DNA from: Nocardia anaemiae NBRC 100462
GTDB taxonomy: Bacteria > Actinomycetota > Actinomycetes > Mycobacteriales > Mycobacteriaceae
Direction: 5' to 3'
Length of the DNA stretch: 64,000 bases
NCBI RefSeq assembly: GCF_001612725.1
Contig: NZ_BDAZ01000030.1
Span: 1 to 64,000 of the forward strand
The position numbers were made by a program, and so were the translations under genes. The notes under the pieces were generated by a model that ran no database searches, was not told where the DNA came from, and saw only the letters and a program-made list of their open reading frames with translations. Of this stretch, positions 23,101-26,592 are shown piece by piece (the stretch's first letter is position 1; every line of letters starts with the position of its first letter).

Positions 23101-23258
23101 TGACGAACAACCCGGCAAAGATCGCCGGTCTGCGCAAACACGGCATCCGGATTGCCGACCGGGTCCCGCAGAAGTTTCGCGGACAAGACCGCGACAGCTA
23201 TCTGGAGACCAAGATGGACAAATTCGGGCACCTATTCGACCCTAACGATTTCCGTTGA
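4944..23258 (+). CDS. Giant modular protein, 3' part (about 6,104 aa): Fic-like, glycosyltransferase, metallopeptidase, papain-like, HTH, hydrolase, amidase and GTP-cyclohydrolase-II-like domains
   Basis: Positions count from the ATG at 4944, but the frame opens right after a TGA at 4896 and probably continues the preceding reading frame. In order: Fic-like motif HPFSTDFNGR at 327-336; a Fic-like repeat at 523-804; GT-A-like glycosyltransferase from 1342 with DDD at 1462-1464; zinc motifs HEGGH at 1919 and HEFAH at 2458, with a degenerate kinase-like stretch between them; a second Fic-like repeat at 2754-3070; a papain-like domain with Cys3078 and His3166; a GerE-type HTH near 3315-3370; a DUF1023 alpha/beta-hydrolase with GHSYGS at 3890; Arg-rich helices at 4080-4790; an amidase-signature domain with Lys5045, Ser5125/5126 and Ser5149; and a GTP-cyclohydrolase-II-like end with Cys5951, Cys5962 and Cys5964. 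No signal peptide is visible. Export through the N-terminal CpnT-like part, and a toxin role, are inferences. Domain fits vary: amidase and cyclohydrolase are strong, Fic-like and kinase-like are weak. Confidence 0.85.
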   Translation: MGNRPPDGARASEPEPEQEPGSPVPDVAPHIGAATARLRADTRADRPEGHEPTKGRALVEHYAGAADPGGERGFLDLEIQDQIGVLEHALGITSEAERALELALFMEDAYREVALVSAQERPQDIFDGPEGWAGWLDARVFARSRSEQAPSVEFLAEIHRRLAVRVKPECAGRFRGDGDSPGGANIMRAAQGVPLTADEISAVLNNPRLTYVPEPYGHGALPYGFMAVPRIDGVPGARTLRFVSSPLSDEELAHLLSDPLAGFERPNPRSVRQATAAFIVYPWYGSATAMRDELAQLCARYNEAIAEPGYDPYQVAADLQQGQISVHPFSTDFNGRASRVALYWSLECAGQPPSALPSFNKDIFSSPAEWAEQVRQGSARYRKWKARVESDPTLDPVALFELEPVRQRYRALGGTGRPFPPGNYFTGRVVMEFHRVLRSSAPLDEFAALELLFVPTGPPVITELTRPGTADQAPGDRIGRRPHEGEGRDSSDFLERGRIRIPAAWAGMGPLRSTHFPPPGRRMTTNDPDINAALWGFSLWMAHVANQGLNGLSGQWDSADVPEAKRELLTQLYFWISNQRYLRQVWAVARDPNIVGIDGKKDPEYFRTRFTRGVNDVEMYGDLMWLRAGIDRDSGTGQWHGGVGTQAFWTASAIGRILRARMRDEAEDPAVLVNTVELPNGTRVDGNLVRRFDRDKFAIETASAADQQRIFDAAMTELATLVAVRSPNPSSDTLRHFANVVYLLFQAPLIIGGSDATIRMFAATTMTFAFGRPVRLPHDLDSQAKARNQSDFIVWFTDILTRRLGATGPASESARPHLIGPPSAELFARGVQALRQQRTSIELQPGSDIEQWVAGRGLGILSGPHAVEDAFARASRDLLQEEGLSEVRRPEGPVRRSVVKRAIAARLRIIAGFTDPDFSRAYPDNLYGDNRDIRRDNATALQRIAHKLETDAKYSLTDVLEEAREHAFDMQAKYEGFRGQQVIRPGTQPWSLSTITQNLMRQLPEGVGPDTARDVIDAVIRIAELVSSTSAAGDSEPGTDADAAIVLTVNEGADRQLRLRAQLDYNAHGTPPSPAMLNLALAGANCQFRVEESRPLSVTEPHPRHRVLLDFSSPITDTGRDWTEITDRPAGPVMVPITVGHAAGAVARRARFLIRGELGGPAYIARFAPVVGELINRCRASDVEVHTDRRGEATALGIRAGNWVLDLQTAGPTTPTVLRISFPTVVRDDLRAVLIALLPEAPRFAESLAEEASGFAPGELTIAVTGEPGGRTVEFTSADHPARRVVRTEPANNPVGSAVLDSSARSAGPAVHDIAEPPVTADTRIPILGVPGSTQHTAPPINVHICTKDGPQRLNEIISDIAAVIPAVNAVFVYDDSVDWINRAHNRLALKSAPFRTVYIDESRRRELLRNLPWPDEAAEAYARYAFKELGRAEWNHAGIRGLAHFVAAATAAPGSRVLFLDDDMRLSEGTFRGKVHQVDSEAIADLLSRPISDDRVVGAEYVGRADVYDAEHAKHALASDSTARHQTNYRFVPTYDGTEREDALEGAVPITGAFLLMDDQGVRRVPIPHTYNEDIAFIAVLQAHGYRIEVAPFKPLHTGDEKRIKWRTAFIQQVGVVIQKSLEQALEEVGVDDLQALVDRAIGYCDRNAEMAAEIWKELFRDTDRQFGEVHSRNVYALVDTERIAREAGTALAAYLRSWSGWRKLVDDPAVSAYVRRAAHLTFGTEPAAAHRVFEVVERQADRSPGTDQADMDRVIAEHLGRGNTTEPDGPAGTIGSRPPNGETPLLAWHGVDPVLIAAELTAKWPRLERIVGFDHPGADPEALRDIARAIDDLYTRYPHINIREVRVVDPSELPNKQAGAHTDPTNYRDGEPGSIIKVNLRRVLDAHQYHEMRKEFVSAGLHRDGSQIRPFYRLIQHEGGHALDNVRPYTHLIMADLLDTYLNHSGRELSFVTWLDTGPEKLSGYSYISTTPGRRHVRPAEAGPEAFWAGEAEPLHPHTPLGTIYRLATGQKPIKYPPPEFEMHPMRSRWPTPAPGVSVKEMFVDVGSNRFRVVAERPTPGAAWRIAPATGVFPEHDVLAKALPHLQAESPAELRAEIAKALGAPSDRGRTDRLGGTQQSSLIDGAGTGRRSDADMARETPEVEKIEALRGRPGVEIELMTFEDGVQVLRETYRYAEHAMREWAQALICRAMGAPIAEVRLSPPEFHVLYRDYQYEGASRDPRAADLLGISAAITGKKSPFAAAFVRYVDGRKVWQDHHLPRQAIVDIGQVVMYAGDLLEQMAFPESLSRTVLNTQRAAMDSLREIAQHAESPLRMARLDDDAQAKTRLIEDFLLRHPYLELAGFDSPHVPKETVGEILAKLDDLLDRYRYAPGFRMLMTNIRKLRIDFLFGARATTAPEPNKHGKYVDRSTVRAELTFSMQFAADRDWAVAASDRDLRYGVHPSSGQPYADDVCHEFAHAIDQATGGELSRNLTVVLRDAHAKLQERGLIEGYERWRNRLAKTTRDSEALAVGFADAQINGNVVGTPRWVIHEYVANLQPPHVESAHFTAHPDLPEGLIGSRPSGDPSSDVRSRTARGLHSQQPDRVEPASAATDPDAPASETSLQPPRSDYPGTDSARLANPLAHESARILKSDMEQLPPYASPEQNQRRTPWSGRTETDPQSVPSSVTETAEGNPKPKGRIGSRPRSGSVSTPTPWSTGSAAVADRRGRAQPSGLAGSRSGTRSDLGLTAGHGSGTFLSGQFPAPDVVMSSTDPARIAALRMYSLWQAHTADRGFGKLRGRWLAAATSAARRRALFELYAWVSQQRYERAVWARERADDQGARDMHPALARHNARRDPNVIKPDKFRRRLVVGDPNVDMFGVRGRELDGARFDPESGQWEGGSETPAFRAFFTTGERIRARFAAESPHNETLQNVLELPDGTRVNSNTLLMGAAADAVGTAKQQGSPGRVDPFDHGAEKFVTVTADPADQRRIFDAAIAEIGVLLERSSKPSPDTVRNFANTVYLLFHAPLINRGSDTTIRIFAAIVHEFLFGRPLFLPHDVDLQAYSRSQSDFVEWLTEVLDKGRRRDAVVCFRRGLDRVHEVTGAHVGTWGPAQITERGVLPLPAHRAAGGTFHEVATWGLLEQQLSNDPPGTTALVVHWQRGIVDGPPVDFRDSRSAHTVVLTRGKTAGVLEFYESRDDSIHEYSYGARPADVMVPPDTNSLVVVKYGPAGNVLPANGPVVLPPLPIADTDDSPPLDTVSPPRADRPGVAQDFIGSRPRISGRDRATMIGSRPHDGDSRDSSGFLEGGWIEARGETMPWSREMVDGLSLTPPETEILAHARNGMTHIEIAMLRNLSERAVLATLASVRRKLRIQRTRLVTAARPADPSTTSESDRFRAAMYAALIGADQPGPQQLIAEAGPEQLERIMRGLGADHRAALRPVRAGARIQVIRHMALLAARRSASMLVAEHNRSQAVLATALAEASPTELRTALDELAAAERQFLINRFGSAPSPANFDIDDSVRGSYAVDIVRDVATRIATRAGMLIDGENTSDRSRFQTEHHPAENELLAAVQRTNSAVAQTYTADQYLDALVDWLDRHDPAQPDPTPAYHWRSLPMDHGFDDEQRRLAAEALRAGGFGTADRLQRWAYRLTAGSARRRAIENSQWWDSLSDPAEPGGLSSAQRALIQVYPHQIGNADGLPAVIRDHANRLSIRRELDEFTARKPVGVGMLNWIRTDLTAAERKQLSNLIHIRNHLQQLDRQATEMPGSPPVHLLSYDSTAFHGKGKAVVSLGNVDTAHTVNWHVPGTDTTSASLAYQAKPLRNLYEETLRVEPSLELASIIWIGYDAPAGSLYTGYVKAAFRRRAQVGGDRLLCDIAALHATRRRAGTAAPTRLVNRLYGHSYGSVTTCYAGRGGRLAGLVGSITLSGSPGAGPVRHAAEFGIGADNVYIFASWRDPVTMFGADRPGAQSRVNPRLGHGMDPATEAFGAQRLGAEFPDSPDFAGAEAVHQGYLHYDPTTGRPNEALANTAQITAGHGDALPRIARRRAGSGVIPLPADVERGRYAGATSDSMPSPLPDGQIGRRPHEPSASNSGNTESDIRRAVARRVGDRAARLRQELVELLGPHNIDADELLRTGSSTWESWFIEYRQVRRELVEMLEIEHGELVDDDWIRHVLAQRQEQGYPTPERTAAGRVFAEYAAVAKLIDEVHRLHAWAGAVEAVEDELARRADEAFRLIARAQGLALAAAGFRPLDAPVRLIESLLATVARHIEAVRRLQGQADALHTLGMVVEDYERLLRTLGPSYRQIFSAARQYGLPTWDSRPGVRLLVARLRRLLAAARRSGDAGGTEELRRLMQRATMVAELYDAIYRLNADMDAAIEHATAALSGVSAAPPRSSSHTYDLSDALESSEGLAPLRAGLAAVRDDVARAREDSFIALVDGLGGEFDIDLPALDELGAGGQDLMRLMSLQSKRSDRLETAIGLVHEIARARTQLTRIDTVIAAIDETDHRRKLGQEVRTRLESDQLRKYPLDRRWSRGALDPDPMILRAAARKCELELPGDGWGEAPLDEVGRRVAALRARGEAARAVDLAERYIGLRRLIDAFDAETPWRYRHERLRTHARELDQLVRSRHDAERQRAAAEYRLWQAATRIDVNPSRWNTLPEMREALRRMVKQDLRWLVLVLGSDTPERLRELDSISAEALEMRSVSAALTPVSRQLADAHPRGSAVRERAEHCRYLITMVEAADEIADRTTHIDRFDANLDQWLDSALDIAGEADDLIVRSDHADIPRDGHAMSQSAPLTAALHRDRTGNERIVVPGRVGPGGFAFERYASLLHGDPQPIPVDADHSHRLLERALLTRVARLPVPQRDGFSVVVVDEVHAADADGVGAYTYRLEYHYDERRDDGWIELQDPGRGRYEPWDGSTVSEVPVRIWIMGFDQAGNAMRLPGAGTDAYPPDLQIGAGGSYSTETTVDLERADISTLQRALTDGVMTSVELVEAYQRRIQMLDKAGPRLNAIRVLNPEAIADAERLDAERRRGHIRGPLHGIPILIKDNIDVAGLPTTGGAVAFQDSYPSGDAFVVRRLREAGAIILGKTNLTELANFVADEMPSGHSGLGGTVLNAYGAGLDPGGSSTGSAVSVAAALAAAAIGTETAGSLVAPAAANSVVTIKPTGGVSRTGIMPTALSLDIAGPIARTVFDAAILLTVLTAADPQDPAAAPVADIDFTAELSVDALRNVRIGTIGAPYFFEGAQDVFREQGATLTPVEVHEADLPSAIANFEFARDMNQYLDRLPADAPIKTLADLIRFNDDHIIEGAIPYGQSRLIAANAIDLDDPAVLAKYHAHLDHATRDAQQRLERAFDASGADVLLFFQDTAHKVHARAKYPAVTIPIGYHPRTGQPLGATLVGKPHTDARLLAYAYAYEQAAQAWRPPSEINPALFSEILSGWIRRRTDSAPSLSPRPSAPDTESNRDGRPETPWSRRARTVEEQAVSPHAGNRSDTSETAEPGSETRQQTETAAVTPRRTESVPLPQESGTQAAISGADGTAHPHMPAVPDEPGGGSARPAESWPLVDLDWLRSEPATLSLVDRLDVDTRHVLDRYPGSAEKARRLDEALNPPWPGFREQVDIDAADLNRVIDDRLRVIARAVPEEHFEAIVNALHLTPTGRLEMVDALFEMRTGPGTSNAYRDSPQWRHDDTPSERIEYRLGLPTLMHLQAHHRDALSAITFVDRALHGPADSLAERIATDAYDELSRAVTDFAQSVPSEHYSAVVAALDVGAGAEAAILDSLHRTGAQADSDIQERLRTVANLVVGIVGADSHALAGVDVRDVRFAEEAAVALARFGPHNPYLVYRPDHVQLHRPGYPTLRGPLGGPLMAELAERRRAAPQLSFYGGRRDEGPIPGDPVIIHTLPTEDWGTLQLHVYQSPMLGEGAVVAAVVGTYEQLHARPPLVRAHSRCLYGDTLRSTRCDCYRQMISALDQMRAEGAGVLVYFDEGGGWSGGHEGRGVGLLNKATAYREEDKGLDTVQAFDHLHLPYDLRRYSHGAFMLRYIGVGEVRLMTNNPAKIAGLRKHGIRIADRVPQKFRGQDRDSYLETKMDKFGHLFDPNDFR
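6510..14152 (+). repeat. Two copies of a degenerate Fic-like domain inside the giant gene
   Basis: Copy 1 spans 6510-7355 and copy 2 spans 13203-14152. Shared features in order are LW.AH near the start, a .QRY...VWA helix, GQW.GG, N..ELP[ND]GTRV, ADQ[QR]RIFDAA, FAN.VYLLF.APLI..GSD.TIR.FAA and FGRP...LPHD.D. The APLI..GSD.TIR stretch looks like a Fic core (HPF..GNGR.R) that has lost its catalytic His, so I infer a non-catalytic or altered-chemistry domain. About 5.8 kb of other modules separate the copies. Confidence 0.8.
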
Positions 23259-23823
23259 GTCGCTTCGAAATTCAGGAAATCCCCGGCGGTGTAGTCGACG
23301 CGCGCCCAACGACATCGGCGTAACTGCCCGCAAACAGCAACTGCGGATCCCAACAGTCGATAGTGCCGCGGAAGCGGTTTAGCGCAGTTTCGGCTTGGTG
23401 TCGGTCGCCGCCGTCACGGCCCGATCGCAACACGAACGACCGTGATCGCCCCATCAGCCTGATGTTCAGTACCGCCGACGGCCGTCGCGCAACCCTGGCG
23501 TTCCGCCACGTTTGCGGGGTGGTAGGTCATCTGCAGGTTGAGGTGCCGATCGGCCGCGAACGGGCGACGGCTTCGGCACGGTGGGGCTTGCACCTCGGCC
23601 ATCCACTGCGCCACCAGATCCGGGTCTACCCGCCCGACGGCACCTGGCGCGCTTCCTGAGATGATCCAGTGCGGCGCGAGCGGTCGAGCCCCGCGAAACC
23701 GGTCGGACGGTGACAGGACTCGAGCGGCGACGGCTCGGGGAACTTCGGGTTGACACGGTTTTCGCACTCGCCCCACCGGTGAGAATGACTTATCTTCCAG
23801 TCATCCAGACCGATTAGTATGGG
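23259..23823. other. 565-bp gap with no convincing gene
   Basis: Several short open frames exist on both strands (for example 23414-23776 on the - strand), but none gives a recognisable protein, a good ribosome-binding site or family-like motifs. It separates the giant gene from the cupin gene. A decayed gene is possible but cannot be identified. No recognisable toxin-immunity gene lies here. Confidence 0.5.
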
Positions 23824-24294
23824 ATGCCGATAGTGAACATTTCGAAGGCCGTCCGGGTAATAGCCGCAGCCGATATGGCGGAGAAGATCGGGCGGCAGGG
23901 ACAGCACTTGGTCCCGTGTGTCACACGGGAAACCTCAGGGAGCCATGGTATTTCGGCCGGAATGGTGAATATGGCGCCGGGAAAAGCCTCGCGGGCGCAT
24001 TACCATGCGCACACCGAGATCATCGTCATCTGCTTGCAGGGCACGGCGGCGACGCTGATCGGGCCTGAATTGACGCCATATCTGCACGGACCGGGCGAAT
24101 TCATCTATATCCCGGAGGGCGTGGTGCACGTGGCCGTCAACCTCAGTGAGACCGAGGAGCTGGTGGCGGTCGAGATGCGTACCGATCCGATGTTCAACGA
24201 AGATGTAGTGCTGACACCGGAATTCGACGGTGGGGTGGCCGACGTGGTCGCGCGGCTACGATGTGACCCCGCGATGGTAAGCGCGAGACCGTGA
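23824..24294 (+). CDS. Small cupin-domain protein
   Basis: 156 residues forming one cupin barrel. Cupin motif 1 reads H.HAH.E (the AHYHAHTE stretch), giving two or three metal-binding His plus a Glu; motif 2 is GEFIYIPEGVVHVAVN with the third His. Single-domain cupins of this type are cytosolic metal-dependent isomerases, dioxygenases or sugar binders, and the substrate cannot be told from sequence. Its stop overlaps the GTG start of the aminotransferase by four bases (GTGA), so the two are translationally coupled. It is the first gene after a 565-bp gap and therefore likely lies just behind a promoter. Confidence 0.85.
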   Translation: MPIVNISKAVRVIAAADMAEKIGRQGQHLVPCVTRETSGSHGISAGMVNMAPGKASRAHYHAHTEIIVICLQGTAATLIGPELTPYLHGPGEFIYIPEGVVHVAVNLSETEELVAVEMRTDPMFNEDVVLTPEFDGGVADVVARLRCDPAMVSARP

Positions 24295-25469
24295 CCACCC
24301 GGGTCAGCCGTGGCGCCGCCGCGGTGCGCAGTGGGCCGATCGACGATATCTTCGCGACGCTGGCCCGCCGTCCCGAGGTGATCTCCTTCGCTGTCGGCGC
24401 GCCGGATCCGGCACTGCTGCCCGGCGAGCTGGTGGCGTCGTTGGCCGCGGATGTCTATGCGGAGTACGGGAATTCGGTATTGCAGTACGGGATGACCCGG
24501 GGGTTCCCGCCACTGATCGAACAGGCGCGGCTGCTGCTGGCGGCACGGGGGATCGGGTGCCCGGCCGATCGGCTACATATCGCGACGGGCGGATCGGGTG
24601 CGCTGCACAATGTCTGTATGGCGCTGCTCGATCCTGGCGCCACGGTGCTGGTGGAAATACCGACCTACGGTCCCGCGGTGAAGGTGTTCCGTAGTCACGG
24701 GGCGCAGGTCATCGGGGTGGAATCCGATGGTGACGGAATCCTGCCCGCCGCATTGGATGTCGCGCTGAGTGGGCAGCGCGTGGCATTCGTCTATCTCTTG
24801 CCGACCTTCCAGAACCCGACCGGTCGGACCATGTCGGCGGTGCGCCGCACGCAGGTGGCCGAGGTCGTCAAGCGGCACGGCGCGACGGTGGTGGAGGACG
24901 ATGTCTACGTAGATCTCCGGTACCGGGGCACGCCGCTACCCGCGTTCTGGTCCGTCGCGCCGGATAACACCGTCTACATAACGTCACTGTCGAAAACCCT
25001 CGCACCGGCGCTGCGGATCGGTATCGCGGTGCTGCCCGAGGAACTGCTCGACCATGTACTCGCGCTGAAGCAGGGCATCGATATGCAGACCTCGACCTTC
25101 AACCAGGCCATCGCGACCGCATTCCTGCGCGATGTGAAAGGTGCCGCCCATGTGGCCCATGCGGTCGAGAGTTATGCGGCCAAGCTGGCCACGCTCACCG
25201 CGGCGCTCGGTGCGTATCTGCCACCCGGATTCTCCTGGACCGAACCGGAGGGCGGGATGTTCGTATGGGTCGAGGGCCCCGGTGATTTCGACGCGGGTGC
25301 GCTGATCGGACCGGCGCTGGATGCCGGTGTGGCGTTCCTGCCCGGCGCGATGTTCTATGCCGCCGACGATCCGCCGCGCAACGGGATCCGGCTGAGTTTC
25401 GCGAATGTGCCGACCGCCGAGATCGGCCGTGGCATACAACTTCTGGCCGATTTGTGCGGGGCGCGATGA
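24291..25469 (+). CDS. PLP-dependent aminotransferase, class I/II
   Basis: 392 residues of fold-type I aminotransferase, most like the 2-aminoadipate/MocR-type catalytic domain but without a DNA-binding domain. The PLP lysine is Lys235 in SLSKTLAPALRIG. Upstream are the GSGALHN cofactor-phosphate loop, the Asn of the PTFQNPTGR stretch and the Asp-Asp of VVEDDVYVDLRY. It should transfer an amino group between an amino acid and a keto acid in the cytosol; the substrate is unknown. It starts at a GTG overlapping the cupin stop and ends overlapping the ATG of the next small gene, so it is the middle gene of a coupled trio that may feed the salicylate/ketosynthase genes downstream. Confidence 0.9.
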   Translation: MTTRVSRGAAAVRSGPIDDIFATLARRPEVISFAVGAPDPALLPGELVASLAADVYAEYGNSVLQYGMTRGFPPLIEQARLLLAARGIGCPADRLHIATGGSGALHNVCMALLDPGATVLVEIPTYGPAVKVFRSHGAQVIGVESDGDGILPAALDVALSGQRVAFVYLLPTFQNPTGRTMSAVRRTQVAEVVKRHGATVVEDDVYVDLRYRGTPLPAFWSVAPDNTVYITSLSKTLAPALRIGIAVLPEELLDHVLALKQGIDMQTSTFNQAIATAFLRDVKGAAHVAHAVESYAAKLATLTAALGAYLPPGFSWTEPEGGMFVWVEGPGDFDAGALIGPALDAGVAFLPGAMFYAADDPPRNGIRLSFANVPTAEIGRGIQLLADLCGAR

Positions 25470-25909
25470 GTATCGTCGGCGTCTGGGAAGTGCGAGCCGA
25501 CGGCGCACCGTTCGCATATCACGTCATGACGTTCCACCCGGACGGCACTATGGCGCAGTCGAATCCGGATCACGGCAACCGCGTCACCAGCGATAGCAAC
25601 GGTATGGGTAACTGGCGGGCGGATGGCGCGACGGTATCGGGCGCATTCCTCGAGTTCACCGTCGACCGCGCGAATCCGGAGTCGGTATACCGGGGGATTG
25701 TGCGTTTCGAATTGACCGTGCGCGGCGACGAATTCAGCGGCTCGGCGAGTGCGATGTTCTACGATCTCGACGGCACACCCCGACGGGGCCCGCTCACGGC
25801 GGAGCTCACCGGTCGCAGGTTCGACTATCTGTCGTTGCCACTGCCCGCCGAGGCGGGCGCTCCGGCGCCAACGAACGCGACGGCGTTCTCGAAGCCCGGC
25901 GCGGACTGA
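25466..25909 (+). CDS. Small calycin/lipocalin-like hypothetical protein
   Basis: 147 residues from the ATG that overlaps the aminotransferase stop as ATGA; an in-frame ATG 12 bases upstream is less likely. The opening IVGVWEVRADG, then repeated beta-strand-like segments with TFHPDGTM and GNWRADGATVSGAFLEF, suggest a small antiparallel barrel of the calycin or lipocalin-like type, probably a ligand binder. There is no signal peptide. No catalytic motif is recognisable. Coupling to the cupin and aminotransferase genes suggests a shared pathway. Confidence is good that it is a gene, low on function. Confidence 0.7.
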   Translation: MSIVGVWEVRADGAPFAYHVMTFHPDGTMAQSNPDHGNRVTSDSNGMGNWRADGATVSGAFLEFTVDRANPESVYRGIVRFELTVRGDEFSGSASAMFYDLDGTPRRGPLTAELTGRRFDYLSLPLPAEAGAPAPTNATAFSKPGAD

Positions 25910-26322
25910 GCGCTCCCGAGCCGACAAATATCGGCGGGCGATATTTCCGGGGACGTAGATCTAGGTCGAGTGACGACTCCGCGTCGGTCATCGGACGACC
26001 GGTGCGCCCTTGCGCCGCGTCGACGGATAAGGGGTGCACCGTTCTCTCACGCAGCTGCCCACCGGGCCGACCTGTGTCGATGACCAGAGACCGACCAACG
26101 TATCCGCATTCGAGTCGCGCCGACCGGCCCACTCGAATTCGTTGATATTGGCCCTTTTCCGCGGGGTCGGCGGCTTATACGGTTCAACCGAACGAGGACG
26201 AAAAGGTGGGCAGGCACCAGGAATTGGCGTCCATCCGGTGATGGGCCGCGCATATCCGTCCCGGAGCACATGGCGGTGCCCACCTCCTCGACTCTGGACA
26301 ACGTTATCCGTGAGGACATCCC
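25910..26322. other. 413-bp leader region before the biosynthetic operon
   Basis: No protein-coding gene is convincing here. It must hold the promoter of the operon starting at 26323, but no clear -35/-10 pair is visible. At 26297-26308 lies GACAACGTTATC, one mismatch from a perfect palindrome and close to the LacI-type operator seen at 53436. A 38-codon frame (26270-26386, start preceded by GGAG) overlaps the first carrier-protein gene and might be a leader peptide, or chance. Confidence 0.4.
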
Positions 26323-26592
26323 ATGGCTGTACCCGAGCACCGCCACGACGAAAGCGACCGAAATACCCTGCGGTTACGTGCGATAGCCGCCGACGTTCTC
26401 GAGGTCGACGAAGACGGAATCGATTTCAGAGCGCATTTCTATGATGATCTTTGCGCCACATCACTCGAGAAGGCCGAGATATTGGCGCGTATAGAACGTG
26501 AATTCGGCGTCGCGCTGGTCGACGGATCGGTCGAAACCGTGGATTCGCTGGGTGACGTACTCGCGGTCGTCGACGGCGGTGTTCGCAAGTGA
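26323..26592 (+). CDS. Acyl carrier protein
   Basis: 89 residues with the four-helix carrier-protein pattern. The phosphopantetheine attachment site is Ser47 in DDLCATSLEKAEI; the usual DSL is TSL here, as in some discrete carrier proteins. The start follows GAGG spaced seven bases upstream. The GTG of the AMP ligase overlaps its stop (GTGA), so the carrier and the enzyme that probably loads it are coupled. In the cytosol it would carry the activated aryl or acyl group as a thioester to the ketosynthase pair further down the operon. Confidence 0.88.
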   Translation: MAVPEHRHDESDRNTLRLRAIAADVLEVDEDGIDFRAHFYDDLCATSLEKAEILARIEREFGVALVDGSVETVDSLGDVLAVVDGGVRK

